Source: Hypericum androsaemum
Lineage: Eukaryota; Streptophyta; Magnoliopsida; Malpighiales; Hypericaceae
DNA length: 64,000 nt
Direction: 5' to 3'
NCBI GenBank assembly: GCA_963995505.1
Contig: OZ023190.1
Location: forward strand, 14,068,092-14,132,091
The position numbers were made by a program, and so were the translations under genes. Below the pieces are notes generated by a model. That model saw nothing but the letters and a program-made list of their open reading frames with translations, was not told the DNA's origin and ran no database searches. Shown here piece after piece: positions 1 through 11,505 of this stretch. Positions within the stretch are counted from its first letter, which is position 1; the number at the start of each line of letters is the position of its first letter.

Positions 1-2000
1 ACCCGAAACAAACAAACTGAGATCCCAATTCTAGGACACTCAGATCGCCAATTCCCCAACCTAATTCTAGCCACTAAAACTCTAATAGTAACCAGCTCAC
101 GAGACAAGCACCACCCAATCCCCGTGAAATTGGGTTTCCATCCCTTTAATAAAGTAAAGAAAGAAGGGTCCCCAGTTAATTTGGTTGATTCCCTTCAAAT
201 GGCAGCGACGTCAAGTAGGGACGATGAGCACAACCCAGTCCGTCTTCCCTACCGACGACGAGCTATATCGACTGCACCAACCTTTTCTTTTCAGAGCTTC
301 AGTCGAGCTCCAGTGGCCTAGGGGTGGAGCGGGAGGCATTTACGAGTCGCGCGAGGTATTTTGAAGCTTGGGTGTTCTGGACTTCTGGGTTTGGGTTGGG
401 TGTCATAGAATGAATAAGGAAATGGTGATTTGGGTTGGGTGTTATGGGTTGCTGGTACAATTTTGTTGTTTCAATGTTTAATTACAGATTTCTAAGAGTT
501 TGTTGCTTGTTGATCCGATGCTTATTGAAATTAGTTGAAAAGGAATTTGATTTTTTTATGTTTCAATGTTTAATTTTTGGGTAACTTGAATGAAAAACCT
601 GGATGCTTTTTCACATTTGAAGGTTAATGAAGATGTCGAAAGGTTGAAGAAGATTTTTTTGTTTAAGAATATTTTGGTCAATTCTTTGAAAAAAAATCAA
701 AACAAAACTGATGACATCAGATAGAGACACAAAACCAACATTTAAACAAAGAGCAAGGACGACAACATTATTTTTCAAATGATAGAGACTCTATCAGTAA
801 TTATGCTATAAACTAGGGACCTGAGAGTAATTTACCTTATTAAAATATTTTTCTTATAGAACAATTTCTTTAATATTTTACTTTCAAGAAAGGAAGAAGT
901 CAAACAAAATCGAAATTACTTTCCTTTTATCCACAAAATGTGCAAAGGTAAGGGGGCAAACAAACTAAAATTCCTTTGACTTGTGAAAACTATCAAGGAG
1001 AGGAAGTTCCTTTTTATAGTATACCCGGGCTAAATACCTATAAAAAATTTCAATAAACCTTTAGTGGGAAATTAATTTAATTTGGCACTAAACATGATTG
1101 GTACCAACAAACAAGGAAGTTATTATAACTTAATTAAGATGTCTCAAACCAAAAAATTTGTAGCTTAATGACACAAGACGTTGTAAATATCCTGGAGGTC
1201 TAGGGTTCAAACCTTCACATTGTCATGGTGTAAAAAAATATACCTTTAAAAAAAATTAAGATATCTCGAGTTCGGGCTAATGAAAATGAAATACATTTTG
1301 AGAGAGCTTTCTTCGGTTCAAAAATTTTACCCAAATCAAAACTAATTTTTTTGCCCAATGAATGTCTAGACTCTAGTGTATAAAAAACATGATGATTCAC
1401 CGGAATTTGGGCTTAAATAATTAGGATTGACGAAATTGGAGGGTCAGTTCATTTCAACCCCACACGAATTGCTAGCGACTGAACTGTTGTTTAATTAAGG
1501 AATTAGACTATTGTTGAGTTAGGAGAAGGAAAGAACGCATTTTGCCACAAAAGGACATGGAAACAAACGTCGCAAGCGATTCCAATTCCAATTTCCTAGT
1601 CGTCATAACACAATCAACAGGTGGGTTTGGAATTTCTACCCGTGTGATGTCAATGTGATCGTGGCTCTTGTGAAAATAACTTGTTACCTAACTTCACGGA
1701 TATTCAAAAAGGCATTACTACATCTCTTGATTTTCCCACATCTTAGAATATAGTATATATGCATAAGAGGGTTTGAAAATCTTGTGATTTGAAGTTTTTT
1801 TACCAAGTATTTTGCAATTTCGTTTTCTTTTTATGATAGATTTTTTTTCAATACTTAACTATGATTATTTAATTGACTGGAATCTTCAATGACAGCCTCG
1901 ATATCTAAGGAATGTTGACCAAGATTTTCAATGACAGTTTTGCGACACGTTATCTCGGGCCGGTATAACTCAAATAAACTCAAGACTAAACGGGCTATTC
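1..2000. other. Intergenic DNA left of eEF2
   Basis: No convincing gene. The short open frame at 124-321 has no recognisable domain. A tRNA-like tract at about 1160-1215 contains a Pol III box A-like stretch (TAGCTTAATGA) and a box B-like stretch (GGTTCAAACCT), so it could be the head of a tRNA-derived SINE. The rest is AT-rich and unremarkable. Confidence 0.5.
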
Positions 2001-2004
2001 AAGT

Positions 2005-2240
2005 TGGGCCCACCATCATAATAAAGCACATGGGCCTAGTAACATGATCTTAACAAAAGGGCCCTTTTTCAATTTGGGCCCGACGCGAATCTGAGAGGCC
2101 CAGCTAAGTGCCTCCGCCTCTCACTCCGGAAATTAAAACCCTAAAAGGCGGGCGAAGGAAGAAAAACCCTAACCTTGAGCTGCCACGTTGGACCGCTGGG
2201 GGAAATCTCGAGGCGAATATTCCCATACGTTGTATATAAA
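2005..2240 (+). promoter_or_regulatory. eEF2 promoter: TGGGCC array, two telo boxes, TATA box
   Basis: Site II motifs TGGGCC lie at 2005-2010, 2031-2036 and 2075-2080, with an inverted copy GGCCCA at 2097-2102. Telo boxes AAACCCTAA lie at 2136-2144 and 2164-2172. TATATAAA at 2233-2240 would place transcription start near 2265-2270. Site II plus telo boxes is the known signature of plant translation and ribosomal-protein genes, driven by TCP and Pur-alpha type factors. The motifs are seen directly; the factors are inferred. A leader intron from about 2333 (CAG|GT) to 3005 (CTCAG) is likely. Confidence 0.75.
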
Positions 2241-3048
2241 CAACAGAAACCCTATTTTGGCTACGCTTGCTCTCTCCTCCTCCATTAGGCCCGCTCTTCC
2301 TTCCTTATCTCTTCCCCCTCTCATCTTCTCAGGTCGGCGACTCCCAATATCTTTATCGTAATTTTTATTTTATTTAATTATTTCTTTAACTCAGGATACT
2401 AGCTCTAGATCTAGCTAGATTTGATCTATCTGCTCTTTTTTTCATTTTTGTTTATTTATTTTATTTGTTATCTGTTTTGTCCCCGATGGTTCTTAGACTT
2501 GGTTAGTACGCGTTTATGAGCGAGCTTCGATTTAAGGAAACTGATTATTGTTTTTGATTTTCGATTTAACCGAATTGTTTTCTGAGTATTGATGAAGTTG
2601 ACCTTGTTCCGTTCGGATTTTTGACGGATTTGACCTTTGGATCTGTTGATTAAGTTTCACTTCTCTTAGTTGTATGTTAGTAAACTTTGACCGCCCTAAT
2701 TATCGCTAGCAAATGAGTTGGTGCTTCGTGTTTTTTGATGCTTTAATCTGTTATTTTGTTAGTCTCTCTGTGAATTGTATGATTCCGATGAGGGATTTGT
2801 CTCGGGTTTGTGCGGCTTAATGTTGGTGTGGTGGTTTAGCTTGCATAGCGTAGTTTGGTGACCATTTTGAAACGAGGGTTTTACTTTTTCATGTCTGCCT
2901 TTTGTATTTATGCTCTGTGTTGGCTTACTGTTATCGAACTCAGTTACTGGGTACATGGTTTCCCATTCTGAAAATGATTTTTGATCTTTTCATGATCTCT
3001 CTCAGGGCTTGTTGATTCTCGTAGTTGCTGCAAACTCTACTAGCCAAG

Positions 3049-5874
3049 ATGGTAAGCTTGTTGGGCCTTTCTTAGTGTTTCAGTCATTAGAATTTATCGT
3101 ATAGTTCTGGATTTATACTTACAGGGTATGGGTGTTTGCTATTTGATTGTGCAGGTGAAGTTTACAGCCGATGAGCTCCGGAGGATTATGGACCTGAAGA
3201 ATAACATTCGTAACATGTCTGTTATTGCACATGTTGATCATGGTAATGACCTGTTTAATACTCTTTTTATTTGGTAAATTGTTCTGTTTCATGGGTTTTG
3301 CTAACTTTTACCAAGGATTTTGTGTTGATGCAAGGGCTGTTTGCATTTCATTGTCTTTAAATAGGTTCATTTTGAATGGCAAGTCTATGATTACTTACCT
3401 TACTCATACAATTTTCAACTTGTAATTTTGCAGGGAAGTCCACCCTGACAGATTCTCTTGTTGCTGCCGCTGGTATCATCGCTCAAGAAACAGCCGGTGA
3501 TGTTCGTATGACCGATACGCGTGCTGATGAGGCCGAGCGTGGCATCACTATTAAGTCCACTGGGATCTCTCTCTATTATGAGATGTCTGATGAATCTTTA
3601 AAGGGTTACAACGGAAAGAGGGACGGAAACGAGTACCTAATTAATCTCATTGATTCTCCCGGGCACGTTGACTTCTCCTCTGAAGTCACTGCTGCCCTCC
3701 GTATTACTGATGGTGCCCTTGTGGTGGTGGACTGTGTTGAAGGCGTCTGTGTCCAAACAGAAACTGTTCTTCGTCAGGCTTTGGGTGAGAGGATCAGGCC
3801 TGTCTTGACCGTCAACAAGATGGACAGGTGTTTCCTTGAGCTTCAGGTTGATGGAGAGGAGGCTTTCCAAACATTCTCGAGGGTCATTGAAAATGCCAAT
3901 GTCATCATGGCAACATACGAAGATCCCCTTCTTGGTGATGTCATGGTTTACCCAGAGAAAGGAACAGTCGCTTTCTCTGCTGGTCTCCACGGTTGGGCCT
4001 TCACTCTGACAAACTTTGCTAAGATGTATGCCTCCAAGTTTGGTGTTGACGAGTCAAAGATGATGGAGAGGCTGTGGGGTGAGAACTTCTTTGACCCTGC
4101 CACCAAGAAGTGGACCACTAAGAATAGTGGGTCTGCTACCTGCAAGCGTGGGTTTGTGCAGTTTTGTTATGAGCCTATCAAGCAGATTATCAACACTTGC
4201 ATGAATGACCAGAAGGATAAGCTGTGGCCCATGTTGAAGAAGTTGGGTGTAACAATGAAGTCTGAAGAGAAGGACTTGATGGGCAAGGCTCTGATGAAGC
4301 GTGTGATGCAGACTTGGCTGCCAGCAAGCACCGCTCTCCTGGAAATGATGATCCATCATCTGCCATCACCGGCCACGGCACAGAGATACCGTGTGGAGAA
4401 CTTGTACGAGGGTCCCATGGATGATCAATATGCCACTGCAATCAGAAACTGTGATCCTGAAGGTCCTCTCATGCTGTATGTTTCAAAGATGATTCCCGCT
4501 TCTGACAAGGGCAGGTTCTTTGCCTTTGGTCGTGTTTTCTCTGGAAAGGTATCTACTGGTTTGAAGGTGAGGATCATGGGTCCGAACTATGTACCTGGTG
4601 AAAAGAAAGATTTGTATGTTAAGAGTGTGCAGAGAACTGTTATTTGGATGGGGAAGAAGCAAGAAACAGTGGAGGATGTTCCCTGTGGTAACACTGTTGC
4701 CCTGGTTGGCCTGGATCAGTTTATCACCAAGAATGCCACTTTGACCAATGAGAAGGAAAATGAAGCCCACCCAATTCGTGCCATGAAGTTCTCTGTCTCT
4801 CCTGTTGTTCGTGTGGCTGTCCAGTGTAAGGTTGCTTCTGATCTTCCCAAGCTGGTGGAAGGTCTGAAGCGATTGGCCAAGTCAGATCCTATGGTTATTT
4901 GTTCTATTGAAGAATCAGGGGAGCACATCATTGCTGGTGCCGGAGAACTCCACCTTGAGATCTGTTTAAAGGATCTGCAGGACGATTTCATGGGCGGTGC
5001 AGAGATCATCAAGTCAGACCCTGTGGTTTCTTTCCGTGAGACTGTGCTGGAGAAGTCTTCCCGCACTGTGATGAGCAAATCCCCCAACAAGCACAACCGT
5101 CTTTACATGGAGGCACGACCCTTGGAGGATGGACTCGCCGAGGCAATTGATGATGGTCGCATTGGTCCAAGGGATGATCCCAAGGTTAGGTCTAAGATCC
5201 TTTCCGAGGAGTTTGGCTGGGATAAGGATCTGGCAAAGAAAATTTGGTGTTTTGGTCCCGAGACTACTGGCCCCAATATGGTTGTGGACATGTGCAAGGG
5301 TGTGCAGTACCTCAATGAAATCAAGGATTCAGTTGTTGCTGGGTTCCAGTGGGCATCAAAGGAAGGTGCATTGGCCGAGGAAAACATGAGGGGTATCTGC
5401 TTTGAAGTGTGTGATGTTGTTCTCCATACTGATGCTATTCACAGAGGTGGTGGACAGGTCATTCCAACTGCCAGGAGGGTCATCTATGCTTCCCAGCTTA
5501 CTGCCAAACCCAGGCTGCTGGAGCCTGTATACCTGGTGGAGATCCAAGCACCGGAGGGAGCGCTTGGTGGCATTTACAGTGTTCTTAATCAGAAGCGTGG
5601 CCATGTGTTTGAGGAGATGCAGAGGCCTGGAACTCCCCTGTACAACATCAAGGCCTATCTGCCTGTGGTTGAATCCTTTGGTTTCTCGAGCACTTTGAGG
5701 GCTGCCACTTCTGGACAGGCTTTCCCGCAATGTGTGTTCGATCACTGGGAAATGATGATGTCCGACCCGTTGGAAGCCGGCACCCAAGCGGCGACTCTTG
5801 TGACAGATATCCGCAAGAGGAAGGGCTTGAAGGAGCAGATGACTCCGCTGTCAGATTTCGAGGACAAGCTGTAA
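3049..5874 (+). CDS. eEF2: Translation elongation factor 2 (eEF2)
   Basis: This GTPase moves peptidyl-tRNA and mRNA through the cytosolic ribosome. Exon 1 holds only the ATG (3049-3051). Exon 2 is 3155-3242 and exon 3 is 3434-5874. The joined product is 843 aa, the normal plant length. The P-loop AHVDHGKST spans the exon 2/3 junction (about residues 26-34). [16 protein letters not shown] and NKMD give the other GTPase motifs. The sequence DAIHRGGGQ contains the histidine (residue 700) that family members convert to diphthamide, and the protein ends in EDKL. All introns are GT-AG. The long exon 3 has even, GC3-balanced codon use, as expected for a highly expressed gene. No breaks are seen. Confidence 0.97.
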
Positions 5875-6820
5875 TTCGTCTGTGTCTCACTCCGTCGAAG
5901 TTGCAGGATTTCTATCTTTTTATGCTACTGCTTTTCAAATTTGTGCCGATGATTACGTCTTCAATGTGAACTAGCTTTGGTTAAAATTTTGAAGGGTTTT
6001 TCGGCGCCCAGTTTTCATGTTATATTTACGCACGATCTACGAATTGTTCTGTTGTGTGTTGTCTCACACTAATGTGGTAGACCAAGGTTGATTTTACTTT
6101 CTTCTTCTGCACTGTCCTCTCTTCACCTTTTAGTACCGTACTGTGGTGATGGAATTGGTTTCTTTCACTTTTATCCGGTCGCTTGGAATAGCGGAACGTG
6201 TTTTAAGATTGAAATTGACAGTAAGTGATAACTTGTACGCAAAAGAACATGATGAAAATTTTGAAAGTCTGTAGTATGGTAGATTTTGAGAGATTAGTAG
6301 TAAGAACAGATCGCGTATTCCACCTCTAGGACTGAGCTTGGCGTTCGTTAGTTTGATGTTCTTGGAGCCCCGAGGGATTGTTGGAAGAATCGTTTGTTAA
6401 ATGGGACACGCTTGGTAGACCGTGTTCGGACCCAGCCCTCCTCTCTCTCTTCACCATCCTCTTACAGAATCAACAAGCCGCGTCGAGTGGACATCAAATC
6501 GTTCAAAGTCGAATACTGTCGAGTAGGCTAGAATTTAACAAAAAAAAAAACGTTCTCGTGAAACAAATCGTATTGGTACACTAACAGCACCTCGAAGTAG
6601 ACCGAGTCTGTGAACCACCACCAATTGAGGATGTTGTCAACCACGAAACCTCTTCTTTTCATTACATTGATACCAAAAAAACAAAGTACAGTAATAAATA
6701 CAAATTCCTCCCGTACAAGCACTTGGAATTTTTTGGGTTTTATAACCCTGGTTTACACTTTGCGAATACCCAATAAATAGACTAACCGGTCAGATTCGAG
6801 TCGAGTGACAGAAGCATAGG
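5875..6820. other. eEF2 3' flank and convergent spacer
   Basis: This is the 3' untranslated region of eEF2 (probably to about 6130), followed by a spacer that runs into the 3' end of the convergent GT64 gene. I see no further reading frame with domain content and no clear canonical AATAAA signal. Confidence 0.5.
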
Positions 6821-7858
6821 CTAATCGTAGTGATCGCAGAAGACCAATCTGCCGGCCTTGTTACAGAGCCCCTGCTCCCCAACAGAATCAACCACCTTGC
6901 CGTAACTGTACCGGAGAGGCATCCTCCCCAGCAACCGGTGGAACTCTCCGATGCATTCCCCTCGCCGCTTCCTGTGCTCCCCTATCCGGCTACTCAGCCC
7001 CGCCTCCCTGGCCCCGCCCTCCTCCTCCTCGTTCCTCGAATCCCCCCAGTCCCTGGCCCTCCGGGCCCCAACCAGCACCGGCCCCGCCCCGACCTTATCC
7101 GCCACCACCACATTCATCAGTATGTCCTCGCAGTTGCGCTCCCTCTCCACAACAGCCCTCATCATCTCCCTACGGGCCCCACCAATGCAGCTGTACTCCC
7201 AGAGGTAGTCCGCCCTCATCACCATGAACTTGGTCAGCACGATCGAGTACCTGTCCGGATGGACGGTGTAGATCCACCTCCGGCCGATCAGGTCCAGGCC
7301 GTGCGATCTCCCGAACAATCCGATCAGACGGTCCCTGTTCTCCCCCCATACTCTGAACGCGAACTCCACCGACTCCACGTCCACCTCCACGTCGTCGTCG
7401 CACACGAGCACCGCCTCCGTCGTCACGAGGGACGGCCGGGGGAGGAACCGCGCGTTGAGGCTGTCGGTTTGCTGTCTGACCACGTGGATCCGGGAGGCCG
7501 GGTTGAGGGCGGTGGCCAGGCCGGTTAGGTTTCGGGCCAGCCGGGTCAGGACCCGGCCCGGAGTGGTCGGGTCCCCCCACAGGATGAGGACCGCGGAGAC
7601 CACCGGGGAGGCGGCGTACGACACCGCGATGGACTCGAGCAGCGGGATCCGGGGTGTGGAGTACCCGCTCATCAGGACGGTCATCTGGTCGGGCCGCGGG
7701 TTCGGGCTTCGGCTGGCCGGGTCGCATGGGTCGGGATCCGGCGGGTACAGCCTGACCCGCGCGCTTATCGGGGGCATTACCGCTAGAAGCAGCAGCAGTA
7801 AGTGAAGGATTGCGCGCGAGAAGCAGCGAAACGGCGTCGCTGCAGCCTCCTCGCCCAT
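6821..7858 (-). CDS. GT64 (exostosin-type) glycosyltransferase, single exon
   Basis: The 345-aa protein is a probable Golgi type II membrane enzyme. A hydrophobic anchor lies at residues 18-33 (poly-Leu then AVMPPISA). The glycosyltransferase-64 catalytic domain fills about residues 57-340. The nucleotide-sugar/metal site is VCDDDVEVD (residues 152-160, acidic triplet 154-156), and the conserved NCEDILMN follows at 242-249. Plant GT64 proteins include GIPC sugar transferases (GMT1/EPC1 and GINT1) and a shorter intronless C3-type group. Length and lack of introns fit the C3-type group best, but the substrate is unknown. The coding strand is very GC-rich, which opens long shadow frames on the other strand. 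The start ATG (7856-7858) sits directly before the anchor. Confidence 0.88.
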   Translation of the reverse strand: MGEEAAATPFRCFSRAILHLLLLLLAVMPPISARVRLYPPDPDPCDPASRSPNPRPDQMTVLMSGYSTPRIPLLESIAVSYAASPVVSAVLILWGDPTTPGRVLTRLARNLTGLATALNPASRIHVVRQQTDSLNARFLPRPSLVTTEAVLVCDDDVEVDVESVEFAFRVWGENRDRLIGLFGRSHGLDLIGRRWIYTVHPDRYSIVLTKFMVMRADYLWEYSCIGGARREMMRAVVERERNCEDILMNVVVADKVGAGPVLVGARRARDWGDSRNEEEEGGAREAGLSSRIGEHRKRRGECIGEFHRLLGRMPLRYSYGKVVDSVGEQGLCNKAGRLVFCDHYD

Positions 7859-8266
7859 TCTAATTGAGTAGTGGCAAATCGGTAATTGTTTGTTGAAGCG
7901 AGGGGGATAATGCGACCTTAAATTTTGTGTGGGTGGCCTGAGGCGGGAGAGCCTAAATAATAAATATTAGGCCAAGGTGGGGCTTCTTCTCTTTTTCGTC
8001 CCTTTTAAACTTAATTTTGATCGGAAGCAATTAGAATTGTAATGTGGGGTCCCCCCGGAACCAGCTGCATTAAGGCGGTGCCGTGGTTGTTGAGATGGAG
8101 GAGTACTGGGAAGCTGGCGAGTTTAAGGCCTGTGAGCTGTGCTCCTGCTCCCATCCGAGACGGGCAGCCAGGTTAATTCATATTCGAGCTCTGTCGTTGT
8201 TGCTAAACGCTTGTTCGGAATCGATTTTAGCATTTCGAATAAGCTCTCTCTTGTTGTGGTTCAGTT
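7859..8266. promoter_or_regulatory. Shared spacer between divergent GT64 and zinc-protein genes
   Basis: About 410 bp separate the start codons of GT64 (-) and the small CXXC protein (+), so both promoters and both leaders must lie here. An AT-rich block (TAAATAATAAATATTAGG, near 7953) could serve as a core element. The leader of the + gene may contain an intron ending at TTCAG (8260-8264), three bases before its ATG. Confidence 0.5.
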
Positions 8267-8602
8267 ATGGTGGGGGCGGATGATCCGGGGATCCTGTGTG
8301 AACCTTGCCAAGGGAGTGGATGGTTGGTCTGTGATTTCTGTAAAGGACAGAAGACTAATGTTACGGCCGAAAACAAGCGCATCTATCGCCGTTGCCCGTC
8401 CTGCAGAGCTGTAAGTATTCTTCTGCTTGTGTTGTGACTGATGCTAGAAGTTCTTACACTTCGAACCGGAACGCGCGTCCTCCATTCTTGAGCTTCTTCT
8501 CTTTTCTGGATGCAGATTGGCTATCTCCTGTGTTCACAATGCAAAGTTTTCAAGTGTGTCACGTTCCCCGACTACGAGGATGGTGATGATCTGTCGTTTT
8601 GA
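8267..8602 (+). CDS. Small DnaJ-type cysteine-rich zinc protein (76 aa, two exons)
   Basis: Exon 1 is 8267-8410 (48 codons); exon 2 is 8516-8602. The GT-AG intron is phase 0. The product has four CXXC pairs: CEPC, CDFC, CPSC and CSQC. The first is followed by QGSGW and the second by KGQ, giving the CxxCxGxG-like spacing of the DnaJ cysteine-rich domain, which binds two zinc ions. There is no J domain and no evident transit peptide. Plants have many such stand-alone domains (BSD2- and LQY1-like proteins and small 'DnaJ-related' proteins) with chaperone or redox roles. The exact role here is unknown. Neither exon alone is long enough to look like a gene. Confidence 0.8.
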
Positions 8603-9206
8603 GCCTCTTCTGTTTTTGGCAACACGGGATGGGGTTCGTCTCTTCGGAGTTCACTTGATTGTTTTGAGAATTCCAATACTCTTCTTCTACTGAACCCAAA
8701 AGGGTTCACCACAGATGCCTCTTTGTTGTTGTTTATACTTGGTGGAAGCAAAATCGAGCCTGATGAATGCTTTTGTCCTCCTGATTTCAGGACAAGGTCT
8801 AAAGAATCTCGGTTAACGTCATTGTGTTTTATGATAGAGATCTGGTATGTGCAGGGTTGTGGCGTTTCCTTCTGGTTGTTTGTGACCGTCGTTGCGGTTT
8901 TTGCTTGGATGTGCTGTAACCTAACCCTCCCTAAAATACACAATCACATCCACACACACACAAGGAGAAGATGGCAAAAGAAACATGTTAAGGAATGATG
9001 AAACGGGAAATGGAAGTTCTATAACAGTGAAAGGGACTTGCTTTAGCATTTTCACCTGCAATAATATAGGTAGGATGCTCGTGCTCAGTGCTCCTCGTAA
9101 AATTAAGGTTATAAACTTTACATATACAATGCATGCCATGTGGATCCCCTTCTTAATCGGATCTCACCTGCAACCGAGAGAAACCAGCGATTAAAGCTTA
9201 ACTCAG

Positions 9207-9664
9207 ATGGCAATCACCTCGGCTATCGAGGCAGTCGAAAGGATGGTCATGTGCTTTTACTTGAAGCACGCAATAGCGTACATGGGACTTCTGCAAGTAA
9301 GTTATTTGGATGTTCTATTAGATTTCCCTTTTCTTTTCTGAATTACATTTTTCTCGTTTGTGTAATTCGCCAGGTTGGCGCGCATGTTGTAGTTGTCTGG
9401 TCCCTGATGATAGACAAGTTTCTGCAGCCAAAAACACCTACTGAGAGCCATAGGCATCAAGCTTCCAGCTACCAGACCAAATATGAACAAGATGATTGTT
9501 ATGCCACTGCTACGAGACAATGCGACAGCTACTCGAGTCTGATCGTTCAAGTTCGGACCACCTGCAAGCCTTGTGGAGTGCGGATGGAACAGATTGGCTT
9601 AATACATGTTGCAGTAGTTGTGAACCTACTCAGAATCTCAAATAGCATCGTAGTCGAGTGGTGA
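9207..9664 (+). CDS. Possible two-exon hypothetical protein (weak)
   Basis: ATG at 9207 opens 30 codons ending at a good donor (CAA|GTAAGT, 9297). A 77-bp intron ends at CGCCAG (9368-9373), and exon 2 runs in frame from 9374 to TGA at 9662-9664, giving about 126 aa. The first ~50 residues (starting MAITSAIEAVERMVMCFYLK) are helix-like and partly hydrophobic. The rest looks random, and exon 2 ends inside a tRNA-like repeat tract. I do not recognise a family. This may be a spliced non-coding transcript or the eroded 3' flank of the upstream gene. Confidence 0.3.
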
Positions 9665-9715
9665 ACTCCGGAGATAACGCATACGTCGAGGATTCAGACC
9701 TCCTAAGGCATACCG
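9646..9715 (+). repeat. tRNA-like tract, possible SINE head
   Basis: TAGTCGAGTGG (about 9651-9661) matches the Pol III box A consensus exactly. About 35 bp later GGATTCAGACC resembles box B imperfectly. No cloverleaf closes, so it is not a tRNA gene. A decayed SINE is the best guess. Confidence 0.3.
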
Positions 9716-9936
9716 AGGTCGCCATTTCGGCCAGTCAACATGATACTCGTACATATAGAAAATGATTGAACAGTTTCTCTTGTGTTGCTCTCATTAGTAA
9801 TTAACTCCCTAATTTTAACCAAAGATGGACACAACTAGTCCGTCCACTCTATGGTACTCACACATATATAGCTTCATCTAACCAAAAATAATAAGATGAA
9901 GCTGGTTGAGACAAATTCCGGACGAGCATAAACTAA

Positions 9937-10419
9937 TCATCTGCACATCGAGCTGTGAGGATGGTGAGGCGGAGTTTGGTGGACTCCGGCTCCACGCAGC
10001 ATCTCCGCGTCTAACCTGCATTCCTGCAGCAAGAACTTCTCCTCCACAACCTTCAAGATGCTCTCGAACACCGCAACCTCGCAAGGGATCCTGAGGACCC
10101 CTGCCTGTTGGAACCCGAACTCCTCTTCCGCTTCTCTCAACAAGATGCGGAATGCAGGGTGGCCCAGATGCTCGGTGGGGATGACGAACCTCTTCTGCTC
10201 TTCCCCGACGCAGACGGCCAGGTACCCTTTCGGGACGACACTATCCGGGGCGTCTTTCGCAGTGGTGTCTGAAAAGGACAACGTCCTCTTGAGAAACTTG
10301 ATGCTGCTGCTTCGGGCAATGCTGGTTTTGGACGAGGAGTTGGCCAGCTTTCTCCACTTCCTGAGGATTAGCCGAAGCCTGACAATGTCAGTGATTTTGT
10401 TGGACTTGCTAGACTCCAT
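9937..10419 (-). CDS. SAUR-family auxin-responsive protein
   Basis: Intronless, 160 aa, as usual for SAURs. The basic N-terminus (residues 1-55) leads into the SAUR core at about 60-130: VPKGYLAVCVGEEQKRFVIP, then HPAFRILLREAEEEFGF and a hydrophobic tail ending IPCEVAVFESIL. SAURs bind and inhibit PP2C.D phosphatases, so raising plasma-membrane H+-ATPase activity and cell expansion. The long N- and C-terminal extensions suggest the SAUR32/72/76-like branch. The C-terminus carries a His/Pro-rich tail. No other SAUR is adjacent, so it is not part of a tandem cluster. Confidence 0.92.
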   Translation of the reverse strand: MESSKSNKITDIVRLRLILRKWRKLANSSSKTSIARSSSIKFLKRTLSFSDTTAKDAPDSVVPKGYLAVCVGEEQKRFVIPTEHLGHPAFRILLREAEEEFGFQQAGVLRIPCEVAVFESILKVVEEKFLLQECRLDAEMLRGAGVHQTPPHHPHSSMCR

Positions 10420-10519
10420 GGATGAGTTCGGGTTCGGCCTCGGGCTCGGGTTTCAGCTACGCTCGTTTTCACTCTTGTTTCTTTTCCGCTTGGCCAAGTG
10501 AACCTACTCGCCTGCTCTC

Positions 10520-11500
10520 AACTTATAGAGGCCATCTCTTCTGCGATCAAGAATTTTTATATTTGCTACGTAGCCTGTCAAATAATTTTTCTTCTTGACC
10601 CGTGGAAGGTGAATGGTGCATAGGATTCTCTTGGAATTTGACCCCCCTGTACCGGACATGGGGGTTCGTGCATTTAATTTAAATTTACAATGTTATGGAC
10701 TTAAATAGCAACGGATTTTTTTTTTTGGGGATTATTGAGTCAATTTGTACTCATTGCAGAAATAAAAAAATTTTGCTTGGGAGAAAAAAAAGTCTAATAC
10801 AAATCCCAATTTTGAGGAAGAAAGGGCGGATCTCTATTTTTTTTACAAGTAGATTGATTTTATATTGGGAATTGAACTCCGGCAAATAGATTCCTCAAAT
10901 TTTATCTATCCCTTCACCTTTAAACTAGCACTAACTAATGTATTTTTTCTAATTCTAAGTCGTCATATTTGATTTTTTTTAGAGGTTTTAAGGTTGAGTA
11001 GTATCAATTTTTTTAGGGACAACTTTATCAATAGAATTGTTTATATTGATAAATCTTAACTCCAAAATTTTTTTAAATAAATTTAAATCTATTACGACTT
11101 TATTTCCACATACTTATAATTAGCTTTACATTGCACATGAGTAATCCGTACCTGTCAATTAAAGGTATGGACTAAACTATTGCCGGAAAAAAAATCATAA
11201 TCCATTTAATGCTACTGAGAGCTATGATTATTTTTTTTCCCAATGCAAGCCCCCATACGGTCAATGACCTCGTACACTTCAATCTTACAGCTGAAAATTG
11301 TTTTTTTAAGGATCATTGGCTGCACGTTAACTGTCCTTTGATTACGGAAGGGTGGGAGTGGAGGATCGCATGTGGATTTTGATTGTTTGTAGGCAGCGGA
11401 ACCAGAAAATAGAGCTTCCATCTTCTATTTAACTTGAACACCGTCAAAGATACAACCAATTGATCTTATCCGCAACCTTCTAAAATTGTTATCTGTTGCC
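10520..11500. other. AT-rich intergenic DNA
   Basis: Upstream region of the SAUR gene followed by AT-rich DNA with long T runs. No gene, RNA or clear element is seen. Confidence 0.5.
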
Positions 11501-11505
11501 AATGG

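Noticed and set aside
3637..5890. Several 80-143-codon frames antisense or out of frame to eEF2
   Set aside because: All are shadows of the conserved eEF2 exon.
6830..7528. 232-codon open frame on the + strand opposite GT64
   Set aside because: It lies wholly antisense to an intact, domain-verified gene in very GC-rich DNA, where stops are rare. It is Pro/His/Arg-rich with no domain.
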